Shown here: positions 9,987 to 23,291 of the stretch, piece after piece
Layout of the letters: each line of letters begins with the position of its first letter
How positions within the stretch are numbered: the stretch's first letter is position 1
Translations under genes and position numbers: made by a program
The notes under the pieces: model-generated
Told to the model about the DNA's origin: nothing
The model's database searches: none
What the model saw: the letters and a program-made list of their open reading frames with translations, nothing else
Origin: Spongilla lacustris
Lineage: Eukaryota > Porifera > Demospongiae > Spongillida > Spongillidae
DNA length: 64,000 nucleotides
Direction of reading: 5' to 3'
Assembly (NCBI GenBank): GCA_949361645.1
Contig: OX442418.1
Coordinates: forward strand, 11,070,632-11,134,631

Positions 9987-12462
9987 CTTTTGAACGGGAA
10001 TAACTTTTGATAGGAGTATGAAAAAAAATCTATTATTTAGAAACTAACAACTTGAGGTTAGGCAAATGTGTTTACATCATTTTATTTACAAGTTATTAAC
10101 GATGCTTAATTAACTTTAATAAACACAACAAATTAACAACTCTAAAAGTGAAACCATGTTTAGACACACGTTTCGAAGCCAAAATCAAAATGATCATATT
10201 TTTATCACCTTTTAAACTGAAAGTAAGAGGCAACAACTATTTCACCACGGTTACGCATGCGCACTTCATTGCATACGCTCGTCCCGTTCCGAGACTAGTG
10301 ACGCAACCATTAAAGCACCATATTAGCTCCACCCCTTCAACTTGCATATTATCACGTGCCACTGAGCCCCACCCCCTCGAATTGCTTAATTTTTAATTGT
10401 TTTTTTAATTTAGCATCCTTGTGAAATCATAGATACTACCGTACCTGCGGCTGCTTATCTCTCGCTTTTAGAAATGAACTAGCCGTATTACTATCTCTTC
10501 GTAAAAGAAAACATACACCCGCCGTAGGTCATTCATACGGGCGGTGCGCACCAATTAGCGTTCTTGCTACGTGTTGTGGACGAGATCGAGATTGTCATTC
10601 GCCTTACGTTATACTGGAGAATATCTTCGATGCAAATGGTTGGTGAGTTAAAGGCACGAACGACTGGGTGCCTATTGGCATACAATGTACGCACGGCCTA
10701 CAGGTACACGCACACATTGGTGCAGTCCATGCATCAAGCAAACTATACATCCTTTCAGCTAGCTCTTATATGCCCGTAACACTAGAGAAGCCGCGTGTAC
10801 ACTGCCTACAGCACCTACTAATATTGAAGCCTAAGGCTTAATTCTTAGTGTGCTGTTTAGTTACCGATGTGTGTGTGTGTGAAAAAAAGTGCCGAACTGT
10901 TTGAGCATTCTTTTCAATAGTATTCAATGTCATAGGAACTGTAGATATGGCTCTCAACTGGTGCGTATGTGTATATGGTGACTTCAGTTCTGTTCAAATC
11001 TGTTATGTGCAAGTCTAATCAGTTTTAAAACCAACGTTGTTCATTAAGAATGAGAGTGAGCAGTTTCACCGACATCAGGATTACTCTTTAGCGCTTACAA
11101 CTGGGAATGATTTGTAAAATAATACCACCTAATTCTCAGATCTAAATGTAATGCTGAGATGATCTTCAAGTGTCAGTGAATTCTGAGTTGGTTGTTTCAT
11201 GCAAATTTATACTGTTTGTAAAAATATATATTTGGTGTTGTAGGTGGGTGTAATGTTGAGTAGCTTTGATAAACATTCACATGCTTCATGTTAGAGCTTA
11301 GTATTTTAATACAATTCATTTGCGTGTTTCAAAAGTATCATTCTCATGCAATGGAAGCAATCTACTTAGATGCCTGTTAGTCACTAAAGAGCATGTCACT
11401 TTGTCATGGAAGGATGAGCCAATAACTTCACTCACAAAATATAGTTGTTAAAAACCCATGTTTGGTACTTTTGTTACTTTCTACTGTGTGGTTGTCCAAT
11501 CCATAATTCTCACCCAGTGAGGTTACCCTACCCATCACCTAAATACTGATGCAACACTGGAAAATATTTAGTAACCAGATTAAACCTTCAGGCTTCCAAA
11601 TATGTTTTACCCGTCACATTCTCACAGCAACAGGGCAATACTTTTTAAATTCACACTAGCTAGTTACCTCTCTTCCAGCAGTTGCTTGAACAAATACAAT
11701 ATTTATCCTCCAGTGATACTCAAGGCTTTTGAACCAACACACATGTATCACATACCAACAACCTAAATATGTATTGAATGTAATTGATCGTAATCCCATT
11801 TCTGACACTCTTACTAGTGCCTTAAAAGAACAAACCCACTTCATACATGCATGCATGCAGCTACGCAAATTTAAATGCCATATCAAAACACCTACCATAT
11901 TGTCACACCCCACCCAGATATCAAATAATTTCTGAATAACCATAACATTACATCCTAACACACACACTCAAACACAAAATCAAACACAAACAACACACAT
12001 ACATGCACCCACACATCACACACAAATGCGTACACATACACATACACACATACACACACAAACAAAAACACACACAAACACACACAAACACAAACACACA
12101 CACACAAACACATACACACACACATACACACACAAACAAAAACACACACAAACACACAAACACACACACACAAACACACAAAAAATGGATACTCCAAAAC
12201 TAAAGGCTTTCGAACCAACACACACATCACATACCAACAACCTAAATGTAATACTTTGTCATTATTTCAATGTAATTGATTATAATCCCATTCCTGACTT
12301 AAACGTGCACTCTTATTAGTGTCTGATGCAGTGTCTTAAGAACGAACCCACTTGATATACATGCAGCTATGCAAATTCACATGCCATTTTAATCATCTCA
12401 AAACACCTACCACATTGTCACACCCCATGCAATAAAATACTTGAAATGTTACATCCTTACAC
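9987..12462 (+). repeat. Left inverted arm of giant element 1
   Basis: The reverse complement of 28467 down to about 24895. Identical 82- and 71-codon frames (10148-10396, 10564-10779) appear reversed at 28307-28059 and 27891-27676 but look non-coding. The inner part holds about two copies of a unit made of a TG/CA microsatellite, a GTTCGAAAGCCTT-type block and an AAGGATGTAATG-type block. The right arm has about five copies. Confidence 0.9.
11950..12185. repeat. CA/AAACA microsatellite in the left arm
   Basis: Irregular (CA)n with CAAA interruptions. It produces long His/Thr or Cys/Val open frames that are not genes. Confidence 0.9.
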
Positions 12463-14830
12463 AGGTAGTGACCTCGCATAACAATAGGATTATTTTATAT
12501 TTTTCTTTATTACATGCAAGTATGATATGACAGTGCACTACATGACTGACAGTACTACAGATTTACAGATTATAAACAACATACAATGTCTATAGCATAC
12601 TGTCCTCCCCCTCGGAACACTACTTTATTATGCATGGTCCCTTGTGAGAGATGTTGTTTAAAGTGCAAAGTGTGCTCATTACAAAAGGTTTGTAGGAGCA
12701 CGATTTAGCTGTTTTATAAAAGCATTATTTTGACTAAGGGCTAAGATTGGGACTGTGTTACATTTTCCGCTGTGGGGATGCAAAATAGTGTTTGTGGTAT
12801 TTGTTAAAGCCTAGCTGGAGTATTTGTTCAGATGAGTGGATTGCCAGGTATGATGTTCCTAGTTAAGACTCTGACTGATAAGCATTCATTGTGATTTTTC
12901 AATGACTGTTGGGGGATAAAAACTTAGTGGCATTGCACCGAACATCTGCACATTTTTGATGAACATGAAGGACCCTGTGCATGTAACATTTACATACAAA
13001 GATTGGGAAGTTACATGTTGCCTTGTTATTGTGAGGAAATTTTTTAAAGTACAGTATGCATTGCTGGAAAGTTACTTGCTGAATAACTTATGGTATGTAC
13101 ACATGACACTGTAATGAATACAGGACGTCCCAAACATAGTATTATTTTACACTATGATTGTGGTGTTGCCCTGTTGTTGTCAGTTATTATTAACATACAA
13201 CTATAATTACAGTACTTGTCCCTACCTGATCATGAAAGTGTGTGGATTTCAGACCTTTACTTGTGTTTTGCATTCCCTAATTGTTTGTGCACAGCTGTCT
13301 ATAGCTACAGTGATAAATTGGAATGATACTGGCGTTGTAAACCTGTAAGATATCAAGTTTGGTGTTAGATATTGTCCTGTTGTATGTCAGTGCCATGGGT
13401 GATTGGATTACTATGGAAAGCATAACTAGAGATTTTTACAGATGAACTTTAGTGTAGCCTTGTGGTTTGTGAAATTGGGAAGGGCAGTTGTTTATTTGGG
13501 CGTCTGTTGGTGTAATGGTATTGTGCGTCTGCACATGATGGGAAATTTACTGTACATTAGTTGTTATGGAAAACCAAAATTGTCTTGCTTGTGGGTTACA
13601 AACCCACTACATCAGACACCTGTAAGAATAAGCATGTGAGTCCACATTGGAATATGTAAATTTTCTGGACTGCCGTCATTTGGCTTGAGAATGTGGTAGG
13701 GGTTACATTTGTTGGGTTTTGAAAAGTATGTTAGTTCTTTTGAAAAGCCTTATGTAGATTTTTAGAAGGCACTTCATCTGACACCTTTAAAGAGTATGTA
13801 TGTGAGTCAAGAGTTGAAGGTGTGAAATGGAATTTAACATGGGTATAGCCGACTGGATTGCCAGCTCTATCGTTATGTGAATTGTTCATAATGCCATTTT
13901 AGTCGAATAAGACCTTTACTTTTATTTCCTGAATCTATCATGTTAGTATAATTATTGTAGAGGGTTAACCTAAATCAGAGTACAATAATGATAAGGTGAG
14001 AAATGTAATTGAAATTGACTTAAGTCTGAAAGGTCTATACTGTGAGGATATGATGGTAGTTTGTGTGCCTGACTACTTTTGAAACAGCTGAAAATGACAT
14101 ACAAATGTGTCTACCGGTATAAAATAAAATATGCATCTGACATGCATTAGCATATGAATTGCTTTAAGCACTCCTCCAGATCCCTGAGGCTGTACGTGTG
14201 TGTTTAGGATCTCCCTGAAAGTGTGTAGAAATAGGATTCCTGTTGGGTTTTTTTGGCACTTCCTTTGTGATGAGATCAGTGTGGGTTATAGATTTCGCTA
14301 GATGGTTAGCATTTGTATATAAATGACTGGAATGTATGTATTAGTCTTTTTGAAACCTATAGTGGGTAAAATAGGCAGTACATCTTGCACAGGAAGATTA
14401 TAAAATTGACTGCAGCTGCATAAAACTGAAGGTTAAATCTTTCTTGTGTGAGATGTGATTGGTGATAACTTATAAAGCAATGCCATTTGATCAAACACCT
14501 CAAAGAGCACACAGTGTACATGTAGGTCCTGGCAGGAAAGTCATTTGATACTACCTACATATGAAGATCGGGGCTAAGGAGGTATTGCCTTACTGCTGGG
14601 AAGAAGGGTTTTGTATGGGTTGTTTTGAGCAAGCCAGCTGAATTATTATAATTAGCATTCACTAAGGGTCTAGACATTCTGTCTGAATCATAATTAAGGC
14701 ATTGTTGTATTGTTTATGAGTATGTATTAAATAATCGATGAGCATATTTGTCCTTGGAGAAGAGTACATGTAGAAGGAAGGGTTGGTATGTAGACTGCGA
14801 TTAAGGATCACTTTTAGAATGGATTTTTGT
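12463..14830. other. Gene-free interior between left arm and transposase promoter
   Basis: No protein-like frame. Weak, diverged repeats of a block with ACACCT..AAGAGTATGTATGTGAGTC-like text recur near 13617, 13780 and 14490. There is no counterpart in the right half, so this part is unique to the left interior. Confidence 0.5.
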
Positions 14831-14837
14831 CTCCTAA

Positions 14838-14949
14838 CCAATGAAAATGCATGGATAGAAGTAGTTAACCAATGGGGAAGCAGGGATAGTTGTCCAATGC
14901 AAGTGCAGGGATTGTTATCCAATCAAAATGTACCTAAAAAGTATAAATA
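14838..14949 (+). promoter_or_regulatory. CCAAT array and TATA box of the element 1 transposase
   Basis: CCAAT occurs at 14838, 14869, 14894 and 14919, the last three exactly 25 bp apart. It is followed by TATAAATA at 14942-14949 and the start codon at 14980. The same arrangement precedes the transposase of giant element 2, so it is probably the functional core promoter (CCAAT boxes are bound by NF-Y). Confidence 0.7.
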
Positions 14950-14979
14950 AGGGGGTATACATTTCCACTATACTTGAAA

Positions 14980-15566
14980 ATGCCACGAGTACCAAGACTG
15001 TCAATTGAACAAAGAGTTGCCATTGTGAGGCTGTACTTTTCTAATGGAAAGAATGCCTATCTTACTGTAAGCTTGTTCTGGAGGGAGTACCCTAATTACA
15101 GGACACTATGCAGTAGCACAGTTCTGAGGGTGGTGTCCAAATTTGTGGAGCATGGCACAGTGCAGGATAGGCTGAAAACAAACTGTGGAAGAAAGAAAAC
15201 TGTTCAGGTGCCAAGGAACGTTGGCATCATTGCTCAGAAAATGCGACAGACCCCAACTATGAGCATAAGAAGACTCCATCTAGGGACAGGATTGAGACGA
15301 TCAAGTGTACAGAAGATGCTTAGGAAGACCCTGAAGATGAAGGCCTATAGGCGGCCTCTAGTACAGGCTCTATTGCCAGGTGACATTGACAAGAGAGTCA
15401 AGTGGGCAGAAGATTACCTTGAAGCAGCTGAGAGGGACTTCACCTACCCTGACTACATCCTGTGGACGGATGAAGCAATCTTCCACTTGGATGGACATGT
15501 TAACTGGCATAATGCTGTCATATGGTCAGTCCAGAACCCACATGCTTTTATGGAATGCAGCAATCA
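14980..15566 (+). pseudogene. DD41D transposase of giant element 1, N-terminal half
   Basis: The frame starts at ATG 14980 (MPRVPRLSIEQRVAIVRLY). The N-terminal third is a helix-turn-helix DNA-binding region of the DUF4817 type (NGKNAYLTVSLF...STVLRVVSKFVEHG). Then come the linker GRKK and the start of the RNase H-fold catalytic domain with the first Asp in YILWTDEAIFHLDG. The frame is cut after the codon for Asn in MECSN by the 8.6-kb insertion and resumes at 24204. Joined across the gap minus the 2-bp CA duplication, its length matches the homologous stretch in giant element 2 residue for residue. Known role of the family: cut-and-paste transposition at TA sites. Confidence 0.9.
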
Positions 15567-15569
15567 CTC

Positions 15570-16270
15570 AGGTATGTTAAGACTGCCTACACCCATACAG
15601 CAAGCGGAACAGCTCATACAATTGGAACAGTTTGCAAATATAAAAGTTGTACTAAATTGATCAATTTCATGTGTTTGTTTGTGTCATGATTAATATCAAT
15701 TGTATTGTAATCAATTTCAATTATTGGTTTCCATAGAAACATATAACCGGTGGCGCTCTGTAGTGATATTCTAATGAATTAAATTCATACTTTAAATAAA
15801 AAAACGCATGATTACAAGACGTTTTAAAGACCTGAAATATATCCTGGAATGAGTACATATGTGACACATAGCCTGAAACGCTGGGCAGAAGTGGAGTAGT
15901 TCTAATCTACGCAAGTTACAAGCAATAAACCAGTGTATTTAAGACTAAATTTTTTTTTTATCAAATTTCATGAGCTTACTATACGTAACACAAATGGTTA
16001 ATCATTTCTAGCCTAGTGAAACTGTGTTACGTCATCATTCTATTACTTTATGACTTAATAATAATATGCGAAATGAATAACCACATCGCCTGGGAAAATG
16101 TTTAAACATTATTAGTGCATTCCGTGCGGCCGTTTGCGACATTGTTGATGACGTAATACATTTGCAACCAATGAAATACGTGCGCGCTAACTATGCAGTC
16201 GCAGGATCAATTGTAGGAAAGTAAGCGGCATGCAGGTTTACATGGTGTAATAATAGTGCAATTGATAATT
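15570..16270. other. Left unique part of the nested insertion
   Basis: AT-rich, with no coding frame beyond a short read-through of the interrupted transposase and no paired repeats seen. Confidence 0.4.
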
Positions 16271-16299
16271 TTCTATTGCGGATTCAGCTATAGAGCTAC

Positions 16300-16689
16300 C
16301 ATCAGTTCACAGCTTTTGCCAAGGTACTACACATTGTTTTGCAGCTAACTCTATCTTCAAACATGCTCATTTTACTTTCTTATATACTTGAAGTTTGTAG
16401 TCCCCACATCAACGTATACCAGCTTCAGCAAGTTTCGATACCAGTTCACAGCTTCTGCTATAAAGGTACTTGTATGCACCTCAATTCAAAACGTATACGT
16501 GCGCTCATGAAGTTTTCTTTCTAGTCTCCCCATCAAGGTAACGTACCAGCTTTAGCAAGTTTCGATACCAGTTCACAGCTTCTGCTAGCTAAAGGTACTT
16601 GTATGCACTTCAATTCACTACGTATACGTTCGCTCATAGTTCTTTCTAGTCCCCACATCAACGTAACGTACCAGCTTGCAAGTTGCCGG
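16300..16689. repeat. Tandem repeat of about 115-bp units, left of the hAT insertion
   Basis: Units contain AGCAAGTTTCGATACCAG, TTCACAGCTTCTGC and AAAGGTACTTGTATGCAC, followed by a TATACG..CGCTCAT segment. The series continues at 19675-19870 beyond the hAT element, showing the hAT inserted into this tandem array. Confidence 0.8.
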
Positions 16690-16854
16690 CAGGGTTCGTA
16701 CAGGTTTGAGATTATGAAATTCCAAACTATTTCAAGACTATTTCAAGACTGATGTAATTGTTTTCAAAACCTCACATTCAAACACGAGATATAATAACAG
16801 TATATATTTTACAGTAATATTGATTACTTAAATTAAGTACAGCAGTGTTTTAAG

Positions 16855-19369
16855 CTAGATCGGTGTAGTTTCCAGGTCTTTCAACTTTGATTGGAGTTTG
16901 CTATCAAGTGACACAACCTCATTCTGTTTTTCTTTGACAGACCTTCTTACAGCATTGAACTGAGTAATAAACTCCATAGGCTTTGATGATCCTTCAGCCT
17001 GCTCCGCTAGCTCATCTGCAGATTTGGTCAAAGTTGCAATACCAGACTCCATTCTGGCCTTCTTTGCTATCAGATCATCAATCTCGTCAAGGATCGCTTT
17101 ACGCTTAGTACTTCGTTTGTCTGAATCTTGATGCTTTTTCTCCTCATCTAAATGCCTCTGATAACGTTGCCTGGCAGATGATGCACTCAACAGAAGTTTC
17201 TTTGACATAGGTACATTTGTCGCACCACCAACACTAATCAAGTAGTCTTAAATTGTCCTTTGTGCAACAAGGGTTTGGGCACTCATGTTTTGGACACTTA
17301 CTTCCTTGTTGATTGAAAATCCCCTCTCCACGGAAGCCTGGCCATGAGAAAGAAGCAGCAGCTTTTTTGATAGGTTCCATAATTCAGCCCACTGTGTGTT
17401 TTTCCCCAAAGTACCATAAAAAAGGACATCAAGTCTATCTGTGCCAACCTTGAAAGACATGAAATTCTCATTAGCAGCATTTTCAGTGGCAAATTCTTTG
17501 TACTGACAAATAATAAGATCACACTGCCCAGCTGTAACATGGTGCAAGTCAACAAGGATTTGCAATGCTCGTGCAAGCTGTTGCACACACTTAGGCTGGT
17601 TAGTACACAAAGCTCTAGGGTTTAACCATTCAAGGTTTCTAACAAGACCATACCTAATTGGAGACTTCTCCAACAACTTATTAACAAGAAACACAAGAAT
17701 TTTTCTAGTATCTGACTTCACGCTAAATACATCCTTGTCAGATATCTTCCTTGTTCCCTTCAGTTCATGCAATAACTTTTCAGACACAAATCCTATGTTG
17801 ACCTTTGAGGTATCTTTATGAAGGGATGTATTCGATACATCATTCCCTAAAACTTTTATCATCTTAATTGCAGAGAGCTTAGCCTGCTCCATAACATCAT
17901 CCTTTGTAAATCGATCAAGAAGTCCAACCAGAGTACCATGCAGGTCTTTACTAAGAAATGGAACCATTGGAAGATCAGTCTGGTACTTTGTAAGAAAAGG
18001 AGTAATCTCCAGAGCTATAGAAAGAAATATATTAGCCTTTACAATGAAAAGAGGGTCATCACAACAACTTGCTACTACATCAAAAGACTTGATGCGAGGA
18101 TTTGGTAGCTTTCCTGATTTTACAGCTTTAACATAATTTGCTACATGTGGCCAGACTTCCAGAGCTCTTTCCACAACAGGCACATTCTCTACCCATCTAT
18201 GTGAGCAAAACTTCTTTGGAAAGACTTCACATGCTGATGCATTCACATGTATAAAATCTTCTCGTCTTGCTGGTGAATCCTTAAAGAGCCAATACAGTGA
18301 AGATAGAGAATGCTCTATTTCCCAGCCAGACTGTGAAAAACCCAACCGGAAAGCATTATGCAAAACATGCGATCCACAGCTCCCAATATTCAGCGGGGCT
18401 CTGCCAACTTCAGTTTGAAGGTCAGTATTAAGTAATTCATACGTAGCCCAGTTCACATTTGGGCCATCCATAGAAAGCTGCACAATACCTTGTTTTCCAA
18501 CTTCAATACAGCATGACTGGAGTTCTTCAAAAAGGTGCTCAGCTGTAGCATGACCAAGAAACCTTGAAGTGAAATAATGTGTGGCTACTTGATCATCTTC
18601 CCACATGCGAATGTGGAGGTCTAGTTGTTTCATTTGCATGTGATTGTTCAAGCTTTCATCAAAAAGCAGAACATAACTATCAGCTGATTTTAACTTAGTG
18701 GACAGCAACTCCTGCACATATGGAGCAATTCCAAATGTAGTAAGATAGGAGCACTTCTTTTCCCCACAAGCAAATTTTGATGCAATACAACTATCAGGAA
18801 ACATCTTTGTAAAGAGTGTGCTACTATCCTCGGAGCTCTTGAATGAGTAGTGCTTTTCAACAACAGTCAGTGCCCAGTAGATTTCAGCAGTCAGTACAGC
18901 ATTTCCCGTACAGACAGAGTCCATGGAAGATACTGCTGCCAAAGGTGATCTACAGAAAAACGTTATTATAAAGCCAAAAACCATTCCACAACGCTCACGC
19001 GTATAGACCATATCAATAATTAGCGGGCATCCTATCCGAAACGAATAACGCCCGCGTAATAGCATGCGCACAGCGTGCTTACCTTTGATCACTGGAAGAC
19101 CTTTCTACATGTACTTCACTTGGTAGTTCTGGTGCAGCCAAGAAAGAAACAAGGTTTTCTTTGGGCTTAAGACCCATCAGGTGCGTGTGCTTCTTGCCCT
19201 TCATGTGGTTTTGCAGAGCAGCTTCACCCATGCTAGCGACATCGAATGATTTGTTACAAATCCTACAGCGCGCTTTGCTCTTGCTCGTTCGATCCGCTGC
19301 TATCCAGTTTTTATACTCTTCCTTTTGTATCCAACCCATAAAGAATACACACTTACCCATCGCCGTCAA
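16855..19369 (-). pseudogene. hAT-like transposase with BED-type zinc finger
   Basis: Exon 19369-19083 encodes a BED/C2H2-like finger (CRICNKSFDVASMGEAAL, then HMKGKKH). Donor AAAG|GTAAGC and acceptor TGTAG bound a 133-bp intron (19082-18950), and phase 2 matches on both sides. The second exon carries the catalytic region (LLFDESLNNHMQMKQLDLHI, then the SMDGPNVNW block) and near its end the hAT dimerisation signature GQASVERGFSINKE. An in-frame TAA at 17250-17248 follows VAQRTI. The same frame then continues from DYLISVGGATNV into a Lys/Glu-rich coiled-coil tail (LTKSADELAEQAEG) to a stop near 16855. The stop makes this copy probably inactive, although a protein ending at TAA would keep all catalytic parts. 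Confidence 0.8.
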
Positions 19370-19462
19370 TCACTCGCACGCGCAATAGATCTACGCACGT
19401 GCACGAAGCACCTCCCACTTAACTCATAAGGTTTCAGGACGATTTTTATATCACAGCGTAGT

Positions 19463-19520
19463 AAGTTGGGCGTAGGCCGACCTTCGCGTATTGGCGGAAG
19501 GTCGGGCTACGCCCAACTAA
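19463..19520. repeat. Near-perfect hairpin inside the hAT element
   Basis: A 22-bp stem starting AGTTGGGCGTAGGCCGACC is followed, after about 12 bases, by its reverse complement with one mismatch. It lies between the BED exon and the right end, in the element's 5' flank. Confidence 0.8.
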
Positions 19521-19674
19521 TCACAACGCTAGTGCATAGCTTATACGCCAACGTGATTTTCCATACTTTTTCATATTTTTGTTCGATTTCAATACCTTTT
19601 CCAGGTCTGGAAATGGTACAGTCATTTTTAAGACATTTTCATAAATTCCAAACCGCGTACGAACCCTGGTTAAT

Positions 19675-19870
19675 TGCGATACCAGTTCACAGATTTTAAT
19701 TTGCTAAAGGTACTTGTATGCACTTCAATTCGCTACACGTACGCTCATCGTTGTTTCTTTCATGAAGTTTCTAGTCTCCACCTCTACGTACGTATACCAG
19801 CTTCAGCAAGTTTCGACCACCAGTTCATAAAGGTACGTGTAATGCACTTCGCTTCGTATACGCTCATTTT
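19675..19870. repeat. Continuation of the 115-bp tandem repeat right of the hAT
   Basis: Contains GCGATACCAGTTCACAG, GGTACTTGTATGCACTTC and AGCAAGTTTCGACC in the same order as the array at 16300-16689. Confidence 0.8.
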
Positions 19871-20439
19871 TGTTCGTCTAAGCAGTTAGCTGCTATCGTA
19901 AACGACATCAACATAGGTACACACAAGAACTGGCTCCAAGTAAGTGAATTTATGTACACAAACATACACAATGTACATGGTGGTGTCCAGAGTGAAAGTG
20001 TGTATGCATTACACGTGTGTGTATATACATGTACATGTACAATCTTGTCTGTGTGGTATACAGGTGCACGTGTGTGCATGGTGGTGTATGGGAAATAGTG
20101 TAAAATGTGTATGTGGAGATAGAAGTGCATGTACATGTTGTATGCGAAGATGTACAACCCAGCTATGCACCTACAAAACCAGAAAAATTCCACTATGACA
20201 GGATGAAGTTGCAACCTTCAGATGGACATACGCACCAAACTTTACTGTTTACTATTATTTGGTATCTCCCATTCCCTAAACTGTCTCTCCCCTCTGATCC
20301 TTGTACCTCCTTCCTCACTCGAAGTGTGCAAACATGTATATACACCATCAACTCTTTAATTAGATTTCATGCAGAATACGTGAACAAGTGTATAGTTATA
20401 ATATACGGGCTGTGCTGAATAACACCAATGTTAATATTC
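19871..20439. other. No gene recognised
   Basis: Low-complexity TG/AC-rich stretch between the 115-bp array and the 24-bp minisatellite. No coding support. Confidence 0.4.
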
Positions 20440-21690
20440 ATAACCCAAACTACACTCCCCTCGTACACCCATACTACACTCCCCTCATACACCCACACTA
20501 CACTCCCCTCGTACACCCACACTACACTCCCCTAGTACACCCACACTACACTCCCCTAGTACACCCACACTACACTCCCCTCGTACACCCATACTACACT
20601 CCCCTCATACACCCACACTACACTCCCCTCATACACCCATACTACACTCTCCTCATACACCCACACTACACTCCCCTCATACACCCACACTACACTCTCC
20701 TCGTACACCCACACTACACTCCCCTAGTACACCACACTACGCTCCACTCGTACACCCACACTACACTCCCCTCGTACACCCATACTACATTCCCCTCATA
20801 CACCCACACTACACTCCCCTCATACACCCACACAGGCCACACTCCCCTCTCCTCGTAAACCCACACTACACTCCCCTCGTACACCCACACTACACTTCCC
20901 TCGTACGCCCACACTACACTCCCCTCGTACACCCACACTACACTCCCCTCGTACACCAACACTACACTCTCCTCGTACACCCACACTACACTCCCCTCGT
21001 ATACCCACACTACACTCCCCTCGTACACCCACACTACACTCCCCTCGTGCACCCACACTACACTCCCCTCGTACACCCACAGGCCACACTACACTCCCCT
21101 CGTACACACACACTACACTCCCCTCGTACACCCACACCACTCCACTCATACACCCATACTACACTCACCTTGTACACCCACACTACACTCCCATCGTACA
21201 CTCACATTACACTCCCCTCGTACACCCACACTACACTCCCCTCGTACACCCACACTACACTCCCATCGTACACCCACACTACACTCCCCTCGTACACACA
21301 CATTACACTCTCCTAGTACACCCACACTACACTTTCCTAGTACACCCACACTACACTCCCCTCATACACCCACACTACACTCCTCATACACCCACACTAC
21401 ACTCCCCTCGTACACCCACACTACACTCCCCTCGTACACCCACACTACACTCCACTCATACACCCACACTACACTCCCCTCGTACACCCACACTACACTC
21501 CCATCATACACCCACACTACGCTCCCCTCGTACACCCACACTACACTCCTATCATACACCCACACTACACTCCCTTCGTACACCCACACTACACTCCACT
21601 CATACACCCACACTACACTCCCCTCGTACACCCACACTACACTCCCCTCGTACACCCACACTACACTCCCCTCGTACAGCCACACTACCT
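20440..21690. repeat. 24-bp minisatellite, about fifty copies
   Basis: Tandem units containing ACACTCCCCTCGTACACC with small variants (CTCATAC, CTAGTAC). The 24-bp length keeps a frame open on both strands and gives octapeptide-repeat open frames. There is no start context, no signal and no homologous protein, so they are treated as non-coding. Confidence 0.95.
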
Positions 21691-22225
21691 TATATAACAC
21701 ACACCTACAATGAGTGTACTACACATGTGACTCACCATTATGTCACTTTTTGCAGGCCAGGTAGGGTAGGGTCAGGTCTGATCTGTGTAAAATGGGAGTG
21801 GGTAGAAGGTTATGTGCATACATTTGTATGTAATATCGGATGTATGCATACATTCCATTACTTACATGACAAATAGCACTTGATAAGATGACTGAGAATT
21901 TGATATCTGCATTGACGGAGGTAGTAACACCTCCTGGTGAGAGAGAAGCTTCAAATATAGTTGTGTTGATAGCGCATAGTTAACTTAGATATAAACAGCG
22001 TGCAAATGTATTGCCTCCCAAAAACTCAGTTCGTACCATTGCTGCTTTTAATCAAATATCCAAATTCCATCTCCATGACGACAGAACAATATGAAACAAA
22101 AAAAGTACAACCAACCTTATCAAGCTCTGATTGATAGCACGACGCTTCGATCCAACTTTTCTCTTCGTTTCCATTTGATGCGCATCTTATCGGACAGCAG
22201 GTATGTTAATATACACAAAACAATG

Positions 22226-23044
22226 GGCATTGGTGTAGTTTAGGTGGAAATCAATTATTCATAGATATTTCGATGGTTTCTGGTTTCCCACATGTCTTCT
22301 CATTAATTATTCATTACCTCCAGTTAATATTTTTTTACACCGCAAAATTGGGCGCGCATTTTTTTTTACCTTTCCCTACTACCCTGTTACACCGTTCAAC
22401 CATAAAGCGGTAAAGCTATATCCACGTGCTCAATGCTAGGTGGACGCATAGCCCAACCTTTGCATTTAACTAGCTCAGCGCTCTACAGGCTAAGGCAGGG
22501 GGCGGAGCGGGGGGGGGGGGAGGGAGGGAGGGAGGGATGGAGGGAGGGAGGGAGGGAGGGAGGGAGGGAGGGGGTTACGACTTAGGACGTACACTGATAA
22601 CTTACATACGGTCTCACAACTTCATGTCTGTACCGACGACACACACGTATCAACCTACGCAACCTATAGCAAACCTAACAATAAGATATCAGAGGCGGCC
22701 CCAGCATCTATCGAGGGGAGGGGCCAAGCAAATGAGGGGCGCCAAAAGGGGGCGTGGCATTTGTACTTGGTATACGCGCGTAACCGTTTGACTCTGGATT
22801 GTTGCTAATAATGCATCCGAGCGAGCGCTATATACTCTTATTTTTGTAATATCTTTGCATTGTAGTCATTAACGATCGTTTAGGGATTGGAGGTGGGAGG
22901 AAGGGGGCGCCATAGCCCGGGGAGGGGGGGGGGGGGGGGCCAAGGCCGCCTGCCTCCACCCCCCCGGCCGCCTATGGATATCCGGTGTTACTAATACGAA
23001 CCTTCGTAAATCGTTATTTAATTACGCAATTTGGTTAAACAGCC

Positions 23045-23081
<37 letters not shown>

Positions 23082-23260
23082 ACTCCCCCCACTACCTACA
23101 TATTTATAACATACATGTACATGTAATTATGCTCAAGTCTTCATGTACGACCGGTATTGCGCGTAGGATAGCTTGTAGCCGTGATTGTGTAATTCTGATG
23201 GCACGCTAAAAGAGATAGACCCACGGTCTAAATTTTTAAACGGGGACAGAGTCGGGGGTA

Positions 23261-23291
<31 letters not shown>

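Larger units (their letters stand above)
16690..19668 (-). mobile_element. hAT-like transposon with BED-finger transposase (2,979 bp)
   Basis: Inverted ends CAGGGTTCGTAC at 16690 and 19668, the CAGGG form typical of hAT, carrying a hAT-type transposase. The flanking 8 bases (GTTGCCGG left, GTTAATTG right) agree only partly, so the target duplication is decayed. It sits in the middle of a tandem-repeat array whose units resume on the other side. Confidence 0.85.

Noticed and set aside
10148..10779. Two open frames exactly conserved at 27676-28307
   Set aside because: The conservation is explained by the inverted arms of giant element 1. Composition and codon pattern are not protein-like.
11948..12319. 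Cys/Val- or His/Thr-rich open frames
   Set aside because: Translations of CA/TG microsatellite. The same applies at 24783-26551, 59338-59744 and 63182-63548.
20388..21700. Long open frames on both strands encoding octapeptide repeats
   Set aside because: They arise because the 24-bp minisatellite has a length divisible by three. No start context, signal or homologous family.
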